Shown piece after piece: positions 1 through 7,088 of a stretch of 17,173 nucleotides of DNA (position 1 is the stretch's first letter; every line of letters starts with the position of its first letter). This DNA comes from an uncultured Methylocystaceae bacterium (GTDB taxonomy: Bacteria; Pseudomonadota; Alphaproteobacteria; Rhizobiales; Beijerinckiaceae). Below the pieces are notes generated by a model. That model searched no databases. It was not told the DNA's origin and saw only the letters and a program-made list of their open reading frames with translations. The stretch is taken from NCBI GenBank assembly GCA_945956975.1, contig CAMFKC010000006.1, forward strand, positions 1 to 17,173, written 5' to 3'. Position numbers and translations under genes: made by a program.

Positions 1-208
1 GGACATTCCAACTTTGCGGCTACACTGCCCGAGTTGATAATCAGAATTATGGAACATTTCCGAAATCCGTGACCCAAAATACCGATTATGGAATACGGGC
101 TCCGCGGCCCATGGTATCATCGGTCGTCCCTAGTTGCAGTAGCTCCACCTCGTTTCCTTTCGGCCAATTGGCCCCGGGCGAGGGCTGCTATCGGCGTCAC
201 CGCTGCGG
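1..208. other. Left-edge region with no recognisable gene
   Basis: I see no convincing coding region here. Short open frames exist on both strands, but none has a family motif or a good ribosome-binding site. The first 100 bases are clearly more AT-rich than the rest of the window and hold two direct copies of ATTATGGAA. The stretch lies just beyond the 3' end of a broken kinase gene, so it may be an island edge or scar of an old recombination event. That is inference; no transposase or integrase is visible. Confidence 0.4.
46..93 (+). repeat. Direct repeat ATTATGGAA (two copies, 39 bp apart)
   Basis: ATTATGGAA occurs at 46-54 and 85-93 in the same orientation, within an AT-rich stretch. A third copy, same orientation, is at 12308-12316, overlapping the start codon of the first gene of the multicopper-oxidase operon. 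The match is short and could be chance. It could also be a protein-binding or recombination site. No function is assigned. Confidence 0.3.
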
Positions 209-495
209 TCATGCAGCGAGATGCTCGAAGAGCCTGGCGACGGCTTCGGCCCCGGGATCGGCATGTCCCTCCAGCTGTCTGGCGTTGATATAGGTCGCGC
301 GACCGGCGTTGGCCTTGATGAAGGTCGCAGTGAGATCGGCGCCTGCACGCGCGGCGATGGCGGCTGAGCCCACCCCCTTTTCGAGGACATCCAGGCCGGG
401 CGAAAGGGCGTCGACCATCGTGCTATCACCGAGGCGCGCACCGCCCATTTACTGCATCCGGCAAGGCCGGCTTTGAGCGCATCGGTCGTGGCCAG
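209..495 (-). pseudogene. dhaL: Dihydroxyacetone kinase L-subunit (DhaL/DAK2 domain) remnant, frameshifted
   Basis: This is the C-terminal part of a DAK2/DhaL domain, the ATP-binding subunit of dihydroxyacetone (or erythrulose-type) kinases. The visible frame reads GGARLGDSTMVDALSPGLD near its start, matching the family's GDRTMxDAL nucleotide-binding motif, and ends with NARQLEGHADPGAEAVARLF, typical of the DhaL C-terminus. Just upstream, a different frame reads TTDALKAGLAGCSK, which is what should precede GGARLGD. An in-frame TAA (449-451) directly precedes the ATG at 448, so a one-base deletion near 449 would explain the break. The ATP-binding N-terminal half is missing. It is a decaying fragment with no link to copper, probably marking where other DNA was inserted or deleted. 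Family identity is fairly sure; the upstream limit is approximate. Confidence 0.7.
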
Positions 496-520
496 GCCGC
501 CTTTAGGATGGGGTTAGCTT

Positions 521-712
521 ATGTCAGTCGCAAGAAGACGTTCCGGCTCACCCCAACGGCCGGCGCGCCGCCGTGCCGGACGCGCGTTCGTCATCGCATG
601 GCTCGCCGCAGGCTGCGCGCTGGCGGCCACCATGTTCGTAGCCGACATGGCGTGGGGCGGGCCTACGGCCTCCGAAACCTCGCGTGGCAGCTCGTGCACG
701 TCTGCAGCATGA
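521..712 (+). CDS. Doubtful small membrane ORF (63 aa)
   Basis: The frame encodes an Arg-rich N-terminus (MSVARRRSGSPQRPARRR) followed by one hydrophobic stretch, FVIAWLAAGCALAATMFVADM (about residues 23-43), as in a single-span membrane protein or a signal anchor. The last 50 bases overlap the 3' end of the cytochrome c'-like ORF on the other strand. There is only a weak GGGG upstream instead of a clear Shine-Dalgarno sequence. No family is recognised. It could be a real small membrane protein, the 5' end of a truncated gene, or a chance frame in GC-rich DNA; the last is at least as likely. Confidence 0.2.
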   Translation: MSVARRRSGSPQRPARRRAGRAFVIAWLAAGCALAATMFVADMAWGGPTASETSRGSSCTSAA

Positions 713-1094
713 GGTGGTAGGCGTGCTCGGCGGGCACGGCGGCAGCATCTCGCGAGGCTTCGGCCTTTGGAGCGAAGGGGCTTCCGAGAAGCGTTCCGCG
801 CATCCTCGTGTCCGGACCAAGCCGGTCGGGATTCCGGTCCGCCGCGGCGAAAAGCGCCGCCGCATAGGCTTCAAGGTCGTCGGCGAGCCTGCCGAATTCC
901 TCGGCTGACGACGAAATCATGTCCGCATCGGCTTTCGAATCCGACTGCCGCCCGCCGCCGAAATCTTCGACCAGGCGGCGCCCCGCATGGGTCCGGATGT
1001 TTTCCGCATCCTCCTTGAACTCCGCCTGCGAGTACGGCCTCCTTCCCTCGAACAGCTCGCCGGCGGTCAGGCAGACGTCAGCCAGCCGTTTCAA
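663..1094 (-). CDS. Cytochrome c'-like protein, probably 5'-truncated
   Basis: The last residues, CTSCHARFRRP, form the CxxCH haem c site followed by the short basic tail typical of cytochrome c' (four-helix bundle, haem at the C-terminus). Helix-like segments with the family's pattern (LFEGRRPYSQAEFKEDAENI, SSAEEFGRLADDLEAYAAAL) precede it. The proposed start is TTG at 1094, after GGGAGG inside the cusA 3' end, giving 143 aa and a 17-bp overlap with cusA. Longer readings only add a shadow of CusA. With any start the protein lacks a signal peptide and about ten residues of helix A, yet cytochromes c' need export for haem attachment. It is therefore either a remnant fused to the end of the cus operon or has an unusual start. 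It follows cusA directly and would be co-transcribed. In the family these proteins bind NO or CO, or serve in periplasmic electron transfer. Family call good; function doubtful. Confidence 0.55.
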   Translation of the reverse strand: MKRLADVCLTAGELFEGRRPYSQAEFKEDAENIRTHAGRRLVEDFGGGRQSDSKADADMISSSAEEFGRLADDLEAYAAALFAAADRNPDRLGPDTRMRGTLLGSPFAPKAEASRDAAAVPAEHAYHLMLQTCTSCHARFRRP

Positions 1095-4000
1095 GAGACG
1101 CCTCCCTGGTAGTCGCGCTCTCGGTCGCGGGGGCGAGCCTCCATCCCTTCGCGAGAGCATAGACGGCCGGGATGACGACGAGCGTCAGCACCGTGGACGA
1201 CATCATGCCTCCGATCATCGGAACCGCTATCCTCTGCATGATCTCCGATCCCGTGCCGGTGCTCCAGAGGATGGGAATCAGGCCGGCCATGATAGCCACG
1301 ACCGTCATCATCTTCGGGCGCACGCGCTCGACGGCCCCGACGACGATCGCCCCGTGCAGGTCGGCCCGCGTGAGGTCGCGGCCTTGGGCGGCGCATCGCC
1401 CGCGCTCCTCCGCCAGCGCGTGATCCAGATAGATGAGCATGATCACCCCCGTCTCGGCCGCGACGCCCGCGAGCGCTATGAAGCCCACCGCGACGGCGAC
1501 CGACATGTTGAAGCCCTGCCACCACATCAGCCAGATGCCGCCGACCAGGGCGAACGGCAGTGAGAGCATCACAATCAGGGTCTCCGTCAGGCGTCGGAAG
1601 TTGAGGTAGAGCAGCAGGAAGATGAGGGCCAGCGTCAGGGGCACGACGAGGGCCAGTCTCGCCTTCGCCCGCTCCAGGTACTCGAACTGGCCGCTCCAGC
1701 CCAGAGAGTAGCCCGGAGGCAGACGGACCTCGCCTTCGACCGCAGCCTTCGCCTCCGCCACGTAGCCGCCCAGGTCGCGGCCTGCGATGTCGACGAAGAC
1801 GTAGACGGCGAGCTGTCCGTTCTCGGTCCTGATCGACGTCGCCCCTCTCGTGAGCTCGATCCTGGCGACGTCTCCGAGCGGGACGGTTCCGCCTCCCGGA
1901 AGGCCGACGAGAACGTCACGGCCGATGGCCTGCGGGTCGCTGCGGTAGTCGCGCGGGTAGCGGACGGCGACCGAGTACCGCTCGCGGCCTTCGACCGTGG
2001 TCGTCAGGGTTTCGGAGCCGAGCGCCATGCCGACGACGTCCTGGACGCTGTTGACGGTCAGGCCGTAGCGCGCGAGCGCCGCCCGGTCGGGGACGACGTC
2101 GAGGTAGTAGCCGCCGATGACGCGCTCGGCATAGGCCGACGACGTTCCCGGCACCTTCCTGAGGACGGCCTCGACGTGGCGGGCGACCTTCTCCATCTCG
2201 CCCAGGTCCGTTCCGAAGACCTTGACCCCGACCGGGGTGCGGATCCCCGTGGACAGCATGTCTATGCGCGCCCGGATCGGCATCGTCCAGGCATTGGAGA
2301 CGCCGGGGAACTGAAGCGCGGCGTCCATCTCCTGCCGGAGCGTTTCGACCGTCACGCCCGGCCGCCACTCGTCCTTCGGCTTCAGGGTAATGATGGTCTC
2401 GAACATCTCGGTCGGTGCGGGATCAGTCGCCGTTAGCGCCCTGCCCGCCTTCCCGAACACGGTCTCCACCTCCGGGAAGGACTTGATGATCCGGTCCTGC
2501 ATCTGCATGAGCTCGGCGGCCTTGGTGACCGAAAGGCCGGGCAGCGTGGTCGGCATGTACATGAGCGTGCCCTCGTCGAGCGCGGGCATGAACTCGCTGC
2601 CGAGCTGCCGGGCCGGCCACGCGGTGACCGCCAGGGCGGCAAGCGCTACGACGATCGTCAGCGTCCTGGCCTTCAGCACCCCGGCGATGATGGGGCGGTA
2701 GACCCAGATCAGCACCCGGTTCACGGGGTTCCTGCGCTCGGGAATGATCCTGCCCCGCACGAAGACGACCATGAGCGCCGGCACGAGCGTCACGGACAGT
2801 ATCGCCGCAGCCGCCATCGCGAACGTCTTGGTGAACGCCAGCGGGCCGAACAGGCGGCCTTCCTGGGATTCCAGCGTGAAGATCGGCAGGAAGGACACAG
2901 TGATGATCAGGAGGCTGAAGAAGAGGGCCGGCCCCACTTCGGAGGCCGCTTCCACAAGGACATAGAGACGCGGCTTGTCGGGAGGCGCCCGTTCGAGATG
3001 CTTGTGGGCGTTCTCGATCATCACGATGGCTGCGTCGATCATCGCGCCGATGGCGATGGCGATGCCGCCCAGGCTCATGATGTTTGCTCCGATGCCGAGC
3101 ATGCGCATCGCCGCGAAGGCCATCAGGATGCCGACCGGAAGCATGACGATCGCCACGAGAGCGCTCCTGACATGCATGAGGAAGACTACGGTCACGATCG
3201 CGACGACGACCGACTCTTCAAGCAGCGTCCCCTTGAGCGTCTCGATGGCGGCCTCGATCAGCCGCGAGCGGTCGTAAACGGGGACGATCTCCGCGCCTGC
3301 AGGCAGGCTGGCCTTCAGCGCGTCGATATTGCGCTTCGTGTTTTCGATGACCGTCAGCGCGTTCGATCCGTAGCGCTGCAGCACGATGCCCCCGGCGACC
3401 TCGCCGTCTCCGTTCAGCTCCGTGATGCCGCGGCGCTCGTCAGGTACGAGTTCGACCCTGGCCACGTCCGCCAGCCGCAGAGGCACTCCCTTTTCGGACC
3501 TCAGCACGACGTTTTCGATGTCCGCGACGCCATGGAGGTAGCCGCGTCCGCGCACCATGTATTCGAACTCGGAAAGCTCGACCGTCCGGCCTCCTACGTC
3601 GCGGTTGCTGGCCTTCACCGCCGACGCTACTTCGCTCAGGCCGACGCCCTGCGCCTTCAGCCTGGCAGGATCTACGACGACGGAATACTGCTTCACGAAG
3701 CCGCCGACGCTCGCGACCTCCGCCACGCCCTCGGACCGCGAAAGCGCGAACTTGACGACCCAGTCCTGCAGCGAACGGAGTTCTGCAAGGGACATCTCCT
3801 TGGCGATCACCGCGTACTGGTAGACCCAGCCGACGCCCGTGGCGTCGGGGCCGAGCGTCGGGACGACGCCTTCGGGCAGACGGCTTGCGGCGGCGTTCAG
3901 GAACTCGAGCACGCGGCTTCTCGCCCAGTACGGATCGGTGCCGTCCTCGAAGATCACGTAGACGAACGACACGCCGAAGAATGAGAAGCCCCGGACGACC

Positions 4001-4239
4001 TTGGATTTCGGGACCGTCAGCATCGAGCTCGTCAGCGGATAGGTGACCTGGTCCTCGACGACCTGGGGCGCCTGACCGGGATAGTCGGTATAGACGATGA
4101 CCTGCACGTCGGAGAGGTCGGGGATGGCGTCGAGCGGGAGCGTCCGCAGCGCGTGGACGCCGCCGGCCGCCGCGAGAAACGCGCCGACGAAGACGAGCAG
4201 CAAGTTGCGCGCCGACCAGGAGATCAGGTGTGAGATCAT
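1078..4239 (-). CDS. cusA: CusA-type RND heavy-metal efflux pump (Cu+/Ag+)
   Basis: This 1053-aa inner-membrane pump is close to E. coli CusA (1047 aa) throughout. It starts MISHLISWSARNLLLVFVGA (TM1) and contains VQVIVYTDYPGQAPQVVEDQ, VYVIFEDGTDPYWARSRVLE, the TM4 segment GGIAIAIGAMIDAAIVMIEN and WSGQFEYLERA. M562, M612 and M661 (in YMPTTLPG, PTEMFET, RIDMLSTG) sit at a constant offset of 11 from M573/M623/M672, the three-methionine Cu(I)/Ag(I) site of E. coli CusA. D402 matches the TM4 proton-relay aspartate. The pump should use the proton gradient to drive periplasmic or cytosolic Cu(I)/Ag(I) to an outer-membrane factor through CusB. The ATG was chosen because it overlaps the cusB stop as ATGA (4236-4239), indicating coupled translation. 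The open frame continuing to 5682 is only a shadow of cusB. No damage is seen. Confidence 0.96.
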   Translation of the reverse strand: MISHLISWSARNLLLVFVGAFLAAAGGVHALRTLPLDAIPDLSDVQVIVYTDYPGQAPQVVEDQVTYPLTSSMLTVPKSKVVRGFSFFGVSFVYVIFEDGTDPYWARSRVLEFLNAAASRLPEGVVPTLGPDATGVGWVYQYAVIAKEMSLAELRSLQDWVVKFALSRSEGVAEVASVGGFVKQYSVVVDPARLKAQGVGLSEVASAVKASNRDVGGRTVELSEFEYMVRGRGYLHGVADIENVVLRSEKGVPLRLADVARVELVPDERRGITELNGDGEVAGGIVLQRYGSNALTVIENTKRNIDALKASLPAGAEIVPVYDRSRLIEAAIETLKGTLLEESVVVAIVTVVFLMHVRSALVAIVMLPVGILMAFAAMRMLGIGANIMSLGGIAIAIGAMIDAAIVMIENAHKHLERAPPDKPRLYVLVEAASEVGPALFFSLLIITVSFLPIFTLESQEGRLFGPLAFTKTFAMAAAAILSVTLVPALMVVFVRGRIIPERRNPVNRVLIWVYRPIIAGVLKARTLTIVVALAALAVTAWPARQLGSEFMPALDEGTLMYMPTTLPGLSVTKAAELMQMQDRIIKSFPEVETVFGKAGRALTATDPAPTEMFETIITLKPKDEWRPGVTVETLRQEMDAALQFPGVSNAWTMPIRARIDMLSTGIRTPVGVKVFGTDLGEMEKVARHVEAVLRKVPGTSSAYAERVIGGYYLDVVPDRAALARYGLTVNSVQDVVGMALGSETLTTTVEGRERYSVAVRYPRDYRSDPQAIGRDVLVGLPGGGTVPLGDVARIELTRGATSIRTENGQLAVYVFVDIAGRDLGGYVAEAKAAVEGEVRLPPGYSLGWSGQFEYLERAKARLALVVPLTLALIFLLLYLNFRRLTETLIVMLSLPFALVGGIWLMWWQGFNMSVAVAVGFIALAGVAAETGVIMLIYLDHALAEERGRCAAQGRDLTRADLHGAIVVGAVERVRPKMMTVVAIMAGLIPILWSTGTGSEIMQRIAVPMIGGMMSSTVLTLVVIPAVYALAKGWRLAPATESATTREASLETAG

Positions 4240-5711
4240 GGCCGGGCGCCCCCCGCGGCGAGCGCGTTCAGCGCGGAGTTCAGATTGCTCTCGGCGTCGA
4301 GGAGGAAGTTGGCGGCGACGACCACGCGTTCTCCTGCCGTCAGTCCGGACGTCACCTCCGTCCTTTGGGCCGCACGGACGCCTACCTCGACGTCGCGCGG
4401 TTCGAACCTCCCCTCGCCCTTGTCGATGAAGACGACCCGCCTGCTTCCCGTGTCGACGATCGCGTCGTTCGGCACGGAGACGACCGGATCCGGCCGGCCG
4501 GTTGCTATCTCGACGGTGCCGAACATGTTGGGAAGAAGCCTGCCGTCCGGATTGGGCAGCCGGATCCGCACCCTGGCGGTCCTCGTCTGCTCGCGGATCT
4601 CGGGCTCCACCAGCTCGACCACGCCACGGACCGTCGCGCCGGGCCGGGCGCCGACTGCCACCGTCGCCTCCGCTCCGACCGCGACGGCGGCGAGCTGGCT
4701 TTCCGGAACGTCGGCCACCATCCAGACTTCGCGGATGTCGGCGATCCTGAACAGGACGTCGCCGGGCTCGGCCATGCTGCCCGGCGTGGTCGAACGCTCG
4801 ACGACGATCCCGTCCACGGGGGCGTCGAACGAGATGCTGGACGGAACCTTCCGATCCCTGCGGATGGCCTCGACCATGCGGTCTGACATTCCGAGGTTGC
4901 GAAGCCTCAGGGCGCTCCCGGCAGTGTCGCCGCCTCCGGACACGACGTTGGCGTACTCGGACGCGGCCGTCGCGACGTCCTTCGAGTAGAACCTGAAGAG
5001 GGTTTCGCCGGCCTTCACGCGGCTGCCCGCCGTAACCGGGGCGACGTCCTCGACGAAGGAGTCGGAGCGCATGCTCACGGTGTGGATCCGGCGGTCGTCG
5101 AGCATGACCACGCCGGGGACCCGCAGCGTCGTCGGCAGGCTCTCCATCGTGACGTCCGCGGTCCTGACGCCGGTCCGCTGCAGCTTTCCGAGCGGAACCC
5201 GGACGGTCGACCCCTCTTCGGCCTCGCCCTCGTAGACCGGAACGTAGTCCATTCCCATCGAATCCTTCTTCGGCACCTTCGAGGTGTCGGGAAGTCCCAT
5301 GGGATTGCGGTAGTACAGGATCTTCCGCCCAGACGCGGCAGCGCCTCCCGATCCGGCGTCGGAGACCTTCGCATCCGGCTGCGCGCCTTCCGCCGTTTCG
5401 CCCGGCTGCGCGCCTTCGGGCTTGTCGGCGAAGCTGACGTCCTCGCTTGCCCGCACCGGAAGATAATCCCTTCCGTCCGGCGTCTTCGCAGGCTCCGCAG
5501 ACCATGCCGGGTCTCCATCGGGATGCCGATAGTAGACCACGGGGCCGGTTCCTGGAGACCGGGCCTCTTCTACGACTGCCGGCGCCTCCGCCGTCAGGAG
5601 CCTGAGGGCGACGACGTCGGGGACGGCGACCAGCCCCGAGCCGAGCAGGTATCCTCCCCCGCCACCGACGGCGAGGGAGCATGCGGACAGGAGCAAAGCG
5701 GCGGTCTTCAC
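4236..5711 (-). CDS. cusB: CusB-type periplasmic adaptor with duplicated heavy-metal-binding domain
   Basis: This 491-aa membrane-fusion protein links CusA to an outer-membrane channel and is expected to activate CusA on metal binding. It has a short N-terminal hydrophobic anchor (about 4-30), then two copies of the YYRNPMG-type metal-binding domain. The second (about 131-160) is canonical, ILYYRNPMGLP then KKDSMGMDYVPVY. The first (about 58-86) reads VVYYRHPDGDP then TPDGRDYLPV and lacks the methionines. A linker with the near-repeat EGAQPGETA/EGAQPDAKV separates them. The adaptor core follows: barrel-sandwich segments (VPLGKLQRTGVRTADV, VDGIVVERSTTPGSM), a short hairpin and the beta-barrel (LPNMFGTVEI, VVVAANFLLDAESNL). 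The start is GTG, overlapping the stop of the FixH-like gene as GTGA; its 3' end overlaps cusA as ATGA. The gene order therefore suggests coupled translation of FixH-like protein, CusB and CusA. Confidence 0.94.
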   Translation of the reverse strand: MKTAALLLSACSLAVGGGGGYLLGSGLVAVPDVVALRLLTAEAPAVVEEARSPGTGPVVYYRHPDGDPAWSAEPAKTPDGRDYLPVRASEDVSFADKPEGAQPGETAEGAQPDAKVSDAGSGGAAASGRKILYYRNPMGLPDTSKVPKKDSMGMDYVPVYEGEAEEGSTVRVPLGKLQRTGVRTADVTMESLPTTLRVPGVVMLDDRRIHTVSMRSDSFVEDVAPVTAGSRVKAGETLFRFYSKDVATAASEYANVVSGGGDTAGSALRLRNLGMSDRMVEAIRRDRKVPSSISFDAPVDGIVVERSTTPGSMAEPGDVLFRIADIREVWMVADVPESQLAAVAVGAEATVAVGARPGATVRGVVELVEPEIREQTRTARVRIRLPNPDGRLLPNMFGTVEIATGRPDPVVSVPNDAIVDTGSRRVVFIDKGEGRFEPRDVEVGVRAAQRTEVTSGLTAGERVVVAANFLLDAESNLNSALNALAAGGARP

Positions 5712-6112
5712 GGGAGGGCCTTCAGAACGACTTCGCCCTGCACGGTCTCGGGTTCGCCCTGAACCTTTGCGGCCACCTTGAAGCGCCAGCCGCCGGCCAT
5801 CGACAGGTTGGTGCGGAAGCGGTAGACGCCCGGCTCGGTGGCGGGGAGGTTCTCTACCGAGGTGGTCATCATCTCCATGCCGTCGGGCGCCATGTCCATC
5901 CGGGTGGTGAAGATGACCGCCCCGGGCACTGGTTTTCCAGTCCGCTTGTCGACCAGCCTGACGGCCACTTCGGCCTGCGGACCGTGCTTCACCTCGGAAG
6001 CGATGGGCTGGAATTCGTAGTCGCTGGCCCCTGCGAGGGCGGCGCCCGCGGATACGGCAAGGAATGCGAGCGCGGCGGCGGCCGCCCGCACGGGTACGTT
6101 TCTGTTCTTCAT
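5708..6112 (-). CDS. FixH/YtkA-like periplasmic protein
   Basis: The 134-aa product has a signal peptide (MKNRNVPVRAAAAALAFLAV, cleavage near ALA-GASDY) followed by one beta-sandwich domain of the YtkA/FixH type. Its family marks are VAVRLVDKRTGKPVPGAVIF, the Met-rich MDMAPDGMEMMTTSV, then PGVYRFRTNLSMAGGWRFKV. Genes of this family commonly sit beside cytochrome oxidase or copper-efflux genes; the Met-rich loop suggests Cu(I) contact, but no function is proven. The ATG at 6112 was chosen over the upstream frame start because the signal peptide begins there. Its start context TGAAATCATGAAG is identical to that of the preceding gene at 6598. The 3' end overlaps the GTG of cusB, so it is probably co-translated with the pump. 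A role as periplasmic copper handler or CusB/CusF helper is inference. Confidence 0.8.
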   Translation of the reverse strand: MKNRNVPVRAAAAALAFLAVSAGAALAGASDYEFQPIASEVKHGPQAEVAVRLVDKRTGKPVPGAVIFTTRMDMAPDGMEMMTTSVENLPATEPGVYRFRTNLSMAGGWRFKVAAKVQGEPETVQGEVVLKALP

Positions 6113-6128
6113 GATTTCACATCTCGAA

Positions 6129-6217
6129 TGCGCGGATACGCGCAGGATAAGGACGCGCCTCAACGTTCCCGGCAAGCGGGATGGTCGGACGCGGCGAACG
6201 AGCGTGAATCAGGCGCG
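6129..6217 (-). promoter_or_regulatory. Intercistronic hairpins between small exported ORF and FixH-like gene
   Basis: On the minus strand a perfect 6-bp stem with a 4-base loop, TGCGCG-TATC-CGCGCA (6129-6134 with 6139-6144), ends 17 bases before the ATG of the FixH-like gene. A second possible pairing joins CGCGCCT, at the very end of the upstream ORF and reaching the first base of its TGA stop (6211-6217), with AGGCGCG (6154-6160). The two are close enough to influence each other, and a ribosome paused at the end of the upstream ORF would block the second. This is the layout expected of translational or attenuation control by a leader ORF. The pairings are seen; their use is inferred. Confidence 0.35.
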
Positions 6218-6598
6218 CGGAGGTCTTGGAGGCGGTTCGACCAGCGCCGAAGCGAATTCTTCTCCCGCAAGGTGCGGAAAAGACATCGGCAGCGGAAGGA
6301 CGACGGGCAGGCTCGCCGCAGCGGACAGGTTGCCGACGATCACCGTGGAGCATACCAGCGCTAGCGGACAGGACTTCATGCAGTCGGGGACCGCAGGCTT
6401 TTTCTCTTCCGGACAGCAGGGCATGTCCGCCATAGCTTCCTCGTCCGGAGACTGGTCCGCCATGTCCATCGTCATGCCCGTCATCGAGCCCGATGAAGCC
6501 ATGGCGGCCGCGGCCGCGGTCACGCTCGCCGGTCCCATCAGGACGGCAAGCATGGCGAAAGCGCATAGAATGCGTTGGATGACCATGACCGGCTTCAT
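6209..6598 (-). CDS. Small exported Cys/Met-rich protein, CutF/CruR-like candidate copper-sensing leader ORF
   Basis: The 129-aa product has a signal peptide (about 1-31, VIQRILCAFAMLAVLMGPAS), then a Met-rich patch GSMTGMTMDMAD (38-48), PCC (60-62), DCMKSC (C73-x3-C77) and C83, a hydrophobic stretch, and a proline-rich end EPPPRPPRA. It is the first gene ahead of the FixH-like gene, cusB and cusA. The C-x3-C motif, export signal and proline-rich C-terminus together match the design described for CutF of Rhodobacter capsulatus and CruR of Bordetella pertussis, nascent exported proteins that control translation of a following copper gene. Two other genes here (7558-7884 and 12316-12714) share the design. 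The ATG at 6598 fits the signal peptide; the longer frame adds nothing recognisable. It may alternatively be a plain periplasmic copper-binding protein. Sequence similarity to CutF itself was not tested. Confidence 0.65.
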   Translation of the reverse strand: MKPVMVIQRILCAFAMLAVLMGPASVTAAAAAMASSGSMTGMTMDMADQSPDEEAMADMPCCPEEKKPAVPDCMKSCPLALVCSTVIVGNLSAAASLPVVLPLPMSFPHLAGEEFASALVEPPPRPPRA

Positions 6599-6658
6599 GA
6601 TTTCATTCTTGCACGACAGGCAGGCCGTTGTGAAGACGCCGGAGCGCCGTGCGCCATC

Positions 6659-6706
6659 CGGTCGCGACACCCCCTTCGGTACTCGCCCTTCGGCGACGGT
6701 CGCGAC
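6659..6706. repeat. Paired direct repeats upstream of the cusBA operon
   Basis: CGGTCGCGAC occurs at 6659-6668 and again at 6697-6706 (38 bp apart). Between them CCCTTCGG occurs at 6672-6679 and 6686-6693 (14 bp apart). All four lie in the short gap that should carry the promoter of the operon starting at 6598. Repeated words at helical-turn-like distances suggest protein binding, but no regulator is assigned and no strong -35/-10 pair was found. GC-rich DNA makes such short repeats less surprising. Confidence 0.3.
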
Positions 6707-6715
6707 GAGGCTTGG

Positions 6716-6757
6716 AACGATGCCGGGAGGACGACGACGCCCTCCCGGCAGTTCGTT
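6716..6757 (-). terminator. Hairpin terminator of the copper-storage operon
   Basis: A perfect 10-bp inverted repeat, TGCCGGGAGG (6721-6730) and CCTCCCGGCA (6741-6750), encloses a 10-base loop. The stem can be extended past a two-base bulge by AACGA (6716-6720) with TCGTT (6753-6757), reaching into the stop codon of the four-helix protein. Reading on the minus strand it is followed by a T-poor TCGTTCC. It is a very stable structure directly after a stop codon, so termination or 3'-end protection is likely even without a classic T run. Confidence 0.65.
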
Positions 6758-7088
6758 AGGCCGCCATCTGCTCGCAGCTATCGGCGCACTTCCGGCAGGC
6801 GTCCACGCAGCTCTGCATGTCGCCGACGCGCTCGCAGTCGTCGGCGCACTGTCTGCAGATTTCGGCGCACTCCCTGCACGTGTGCCTGTGGTGCTCGGTG
6901 CCGATCAGCATGAAATGGGCCGACGTCCGGCACATCTCGGCGCAGGCCATCATCAGCTTGAAGTGGGACGGCTCAGTGTGCTTGCCGCCCATCTCGAGAC
7001 AATGCCCCATGGCCATCGACAGGCACTCGCTGTAGCAGGCGAGGCAGTTGTCGATGCATTCCTTCATCTGCGAAGACATGTGGTGCAT
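6756..7088 (-). CDS. Cys-rich four-helix-bundle copper storage protein (DUF326, Csp-like)
   Basis: The 110-aa protein has 16 cysteines spaced along predicted helices in the DUF326 pattern, for example KECIDNCLACYSEC, CRECAEICRQCADDC and SCVDACRKCADSC. In the Csp family such bundles line their core with Cys and can store many Cu(I) ions. There is no signal peptide or Tat motif, so it should act in the cytosol like Csp3 proteins, buffering Cu(I). The start ATG overlaps the TGA of the preceding DUF305 gene as TGATG, indicating termination-reinitiation; a second ATG nine bases downstream is an alternative. It is the last gene of its operon, followed at once by a strong hairpin. No damage is visible. 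Confidence 0.88.
   Translation of the reverse strand: MHHMSSQMKECIDNCLACYSECLSMAMGHCLEMGGKHTEPSHFKLMMACAEMCRTSAHFMLIGTEHHRHTCRECAEICRQCADDCERVGDMQSCVDACRKCADSCEQMAA

Noticed and set aside
919..1563. Plus-strand frame of 214 aa over the cusA 3' end
   Set aside because: Low-complexity Arg/His/Asp composition, antisense to CusA and the cytochrome c'-like frame.
2998..3984. Long plus-strand frame opposite cusA (328 aa)
   Set aside because: His/Asp/Arg-rich composition without any domain; it is the antisense of strongly conserved cusA codons.
1078..5682. One very long frame of 1534 aa on the minus strand
   Set aside because: The first 480 or so residues are an Arg/Gly-rich shadow of cusB in another frame; the true cusA begins at 4239 with an ATGA overlap.
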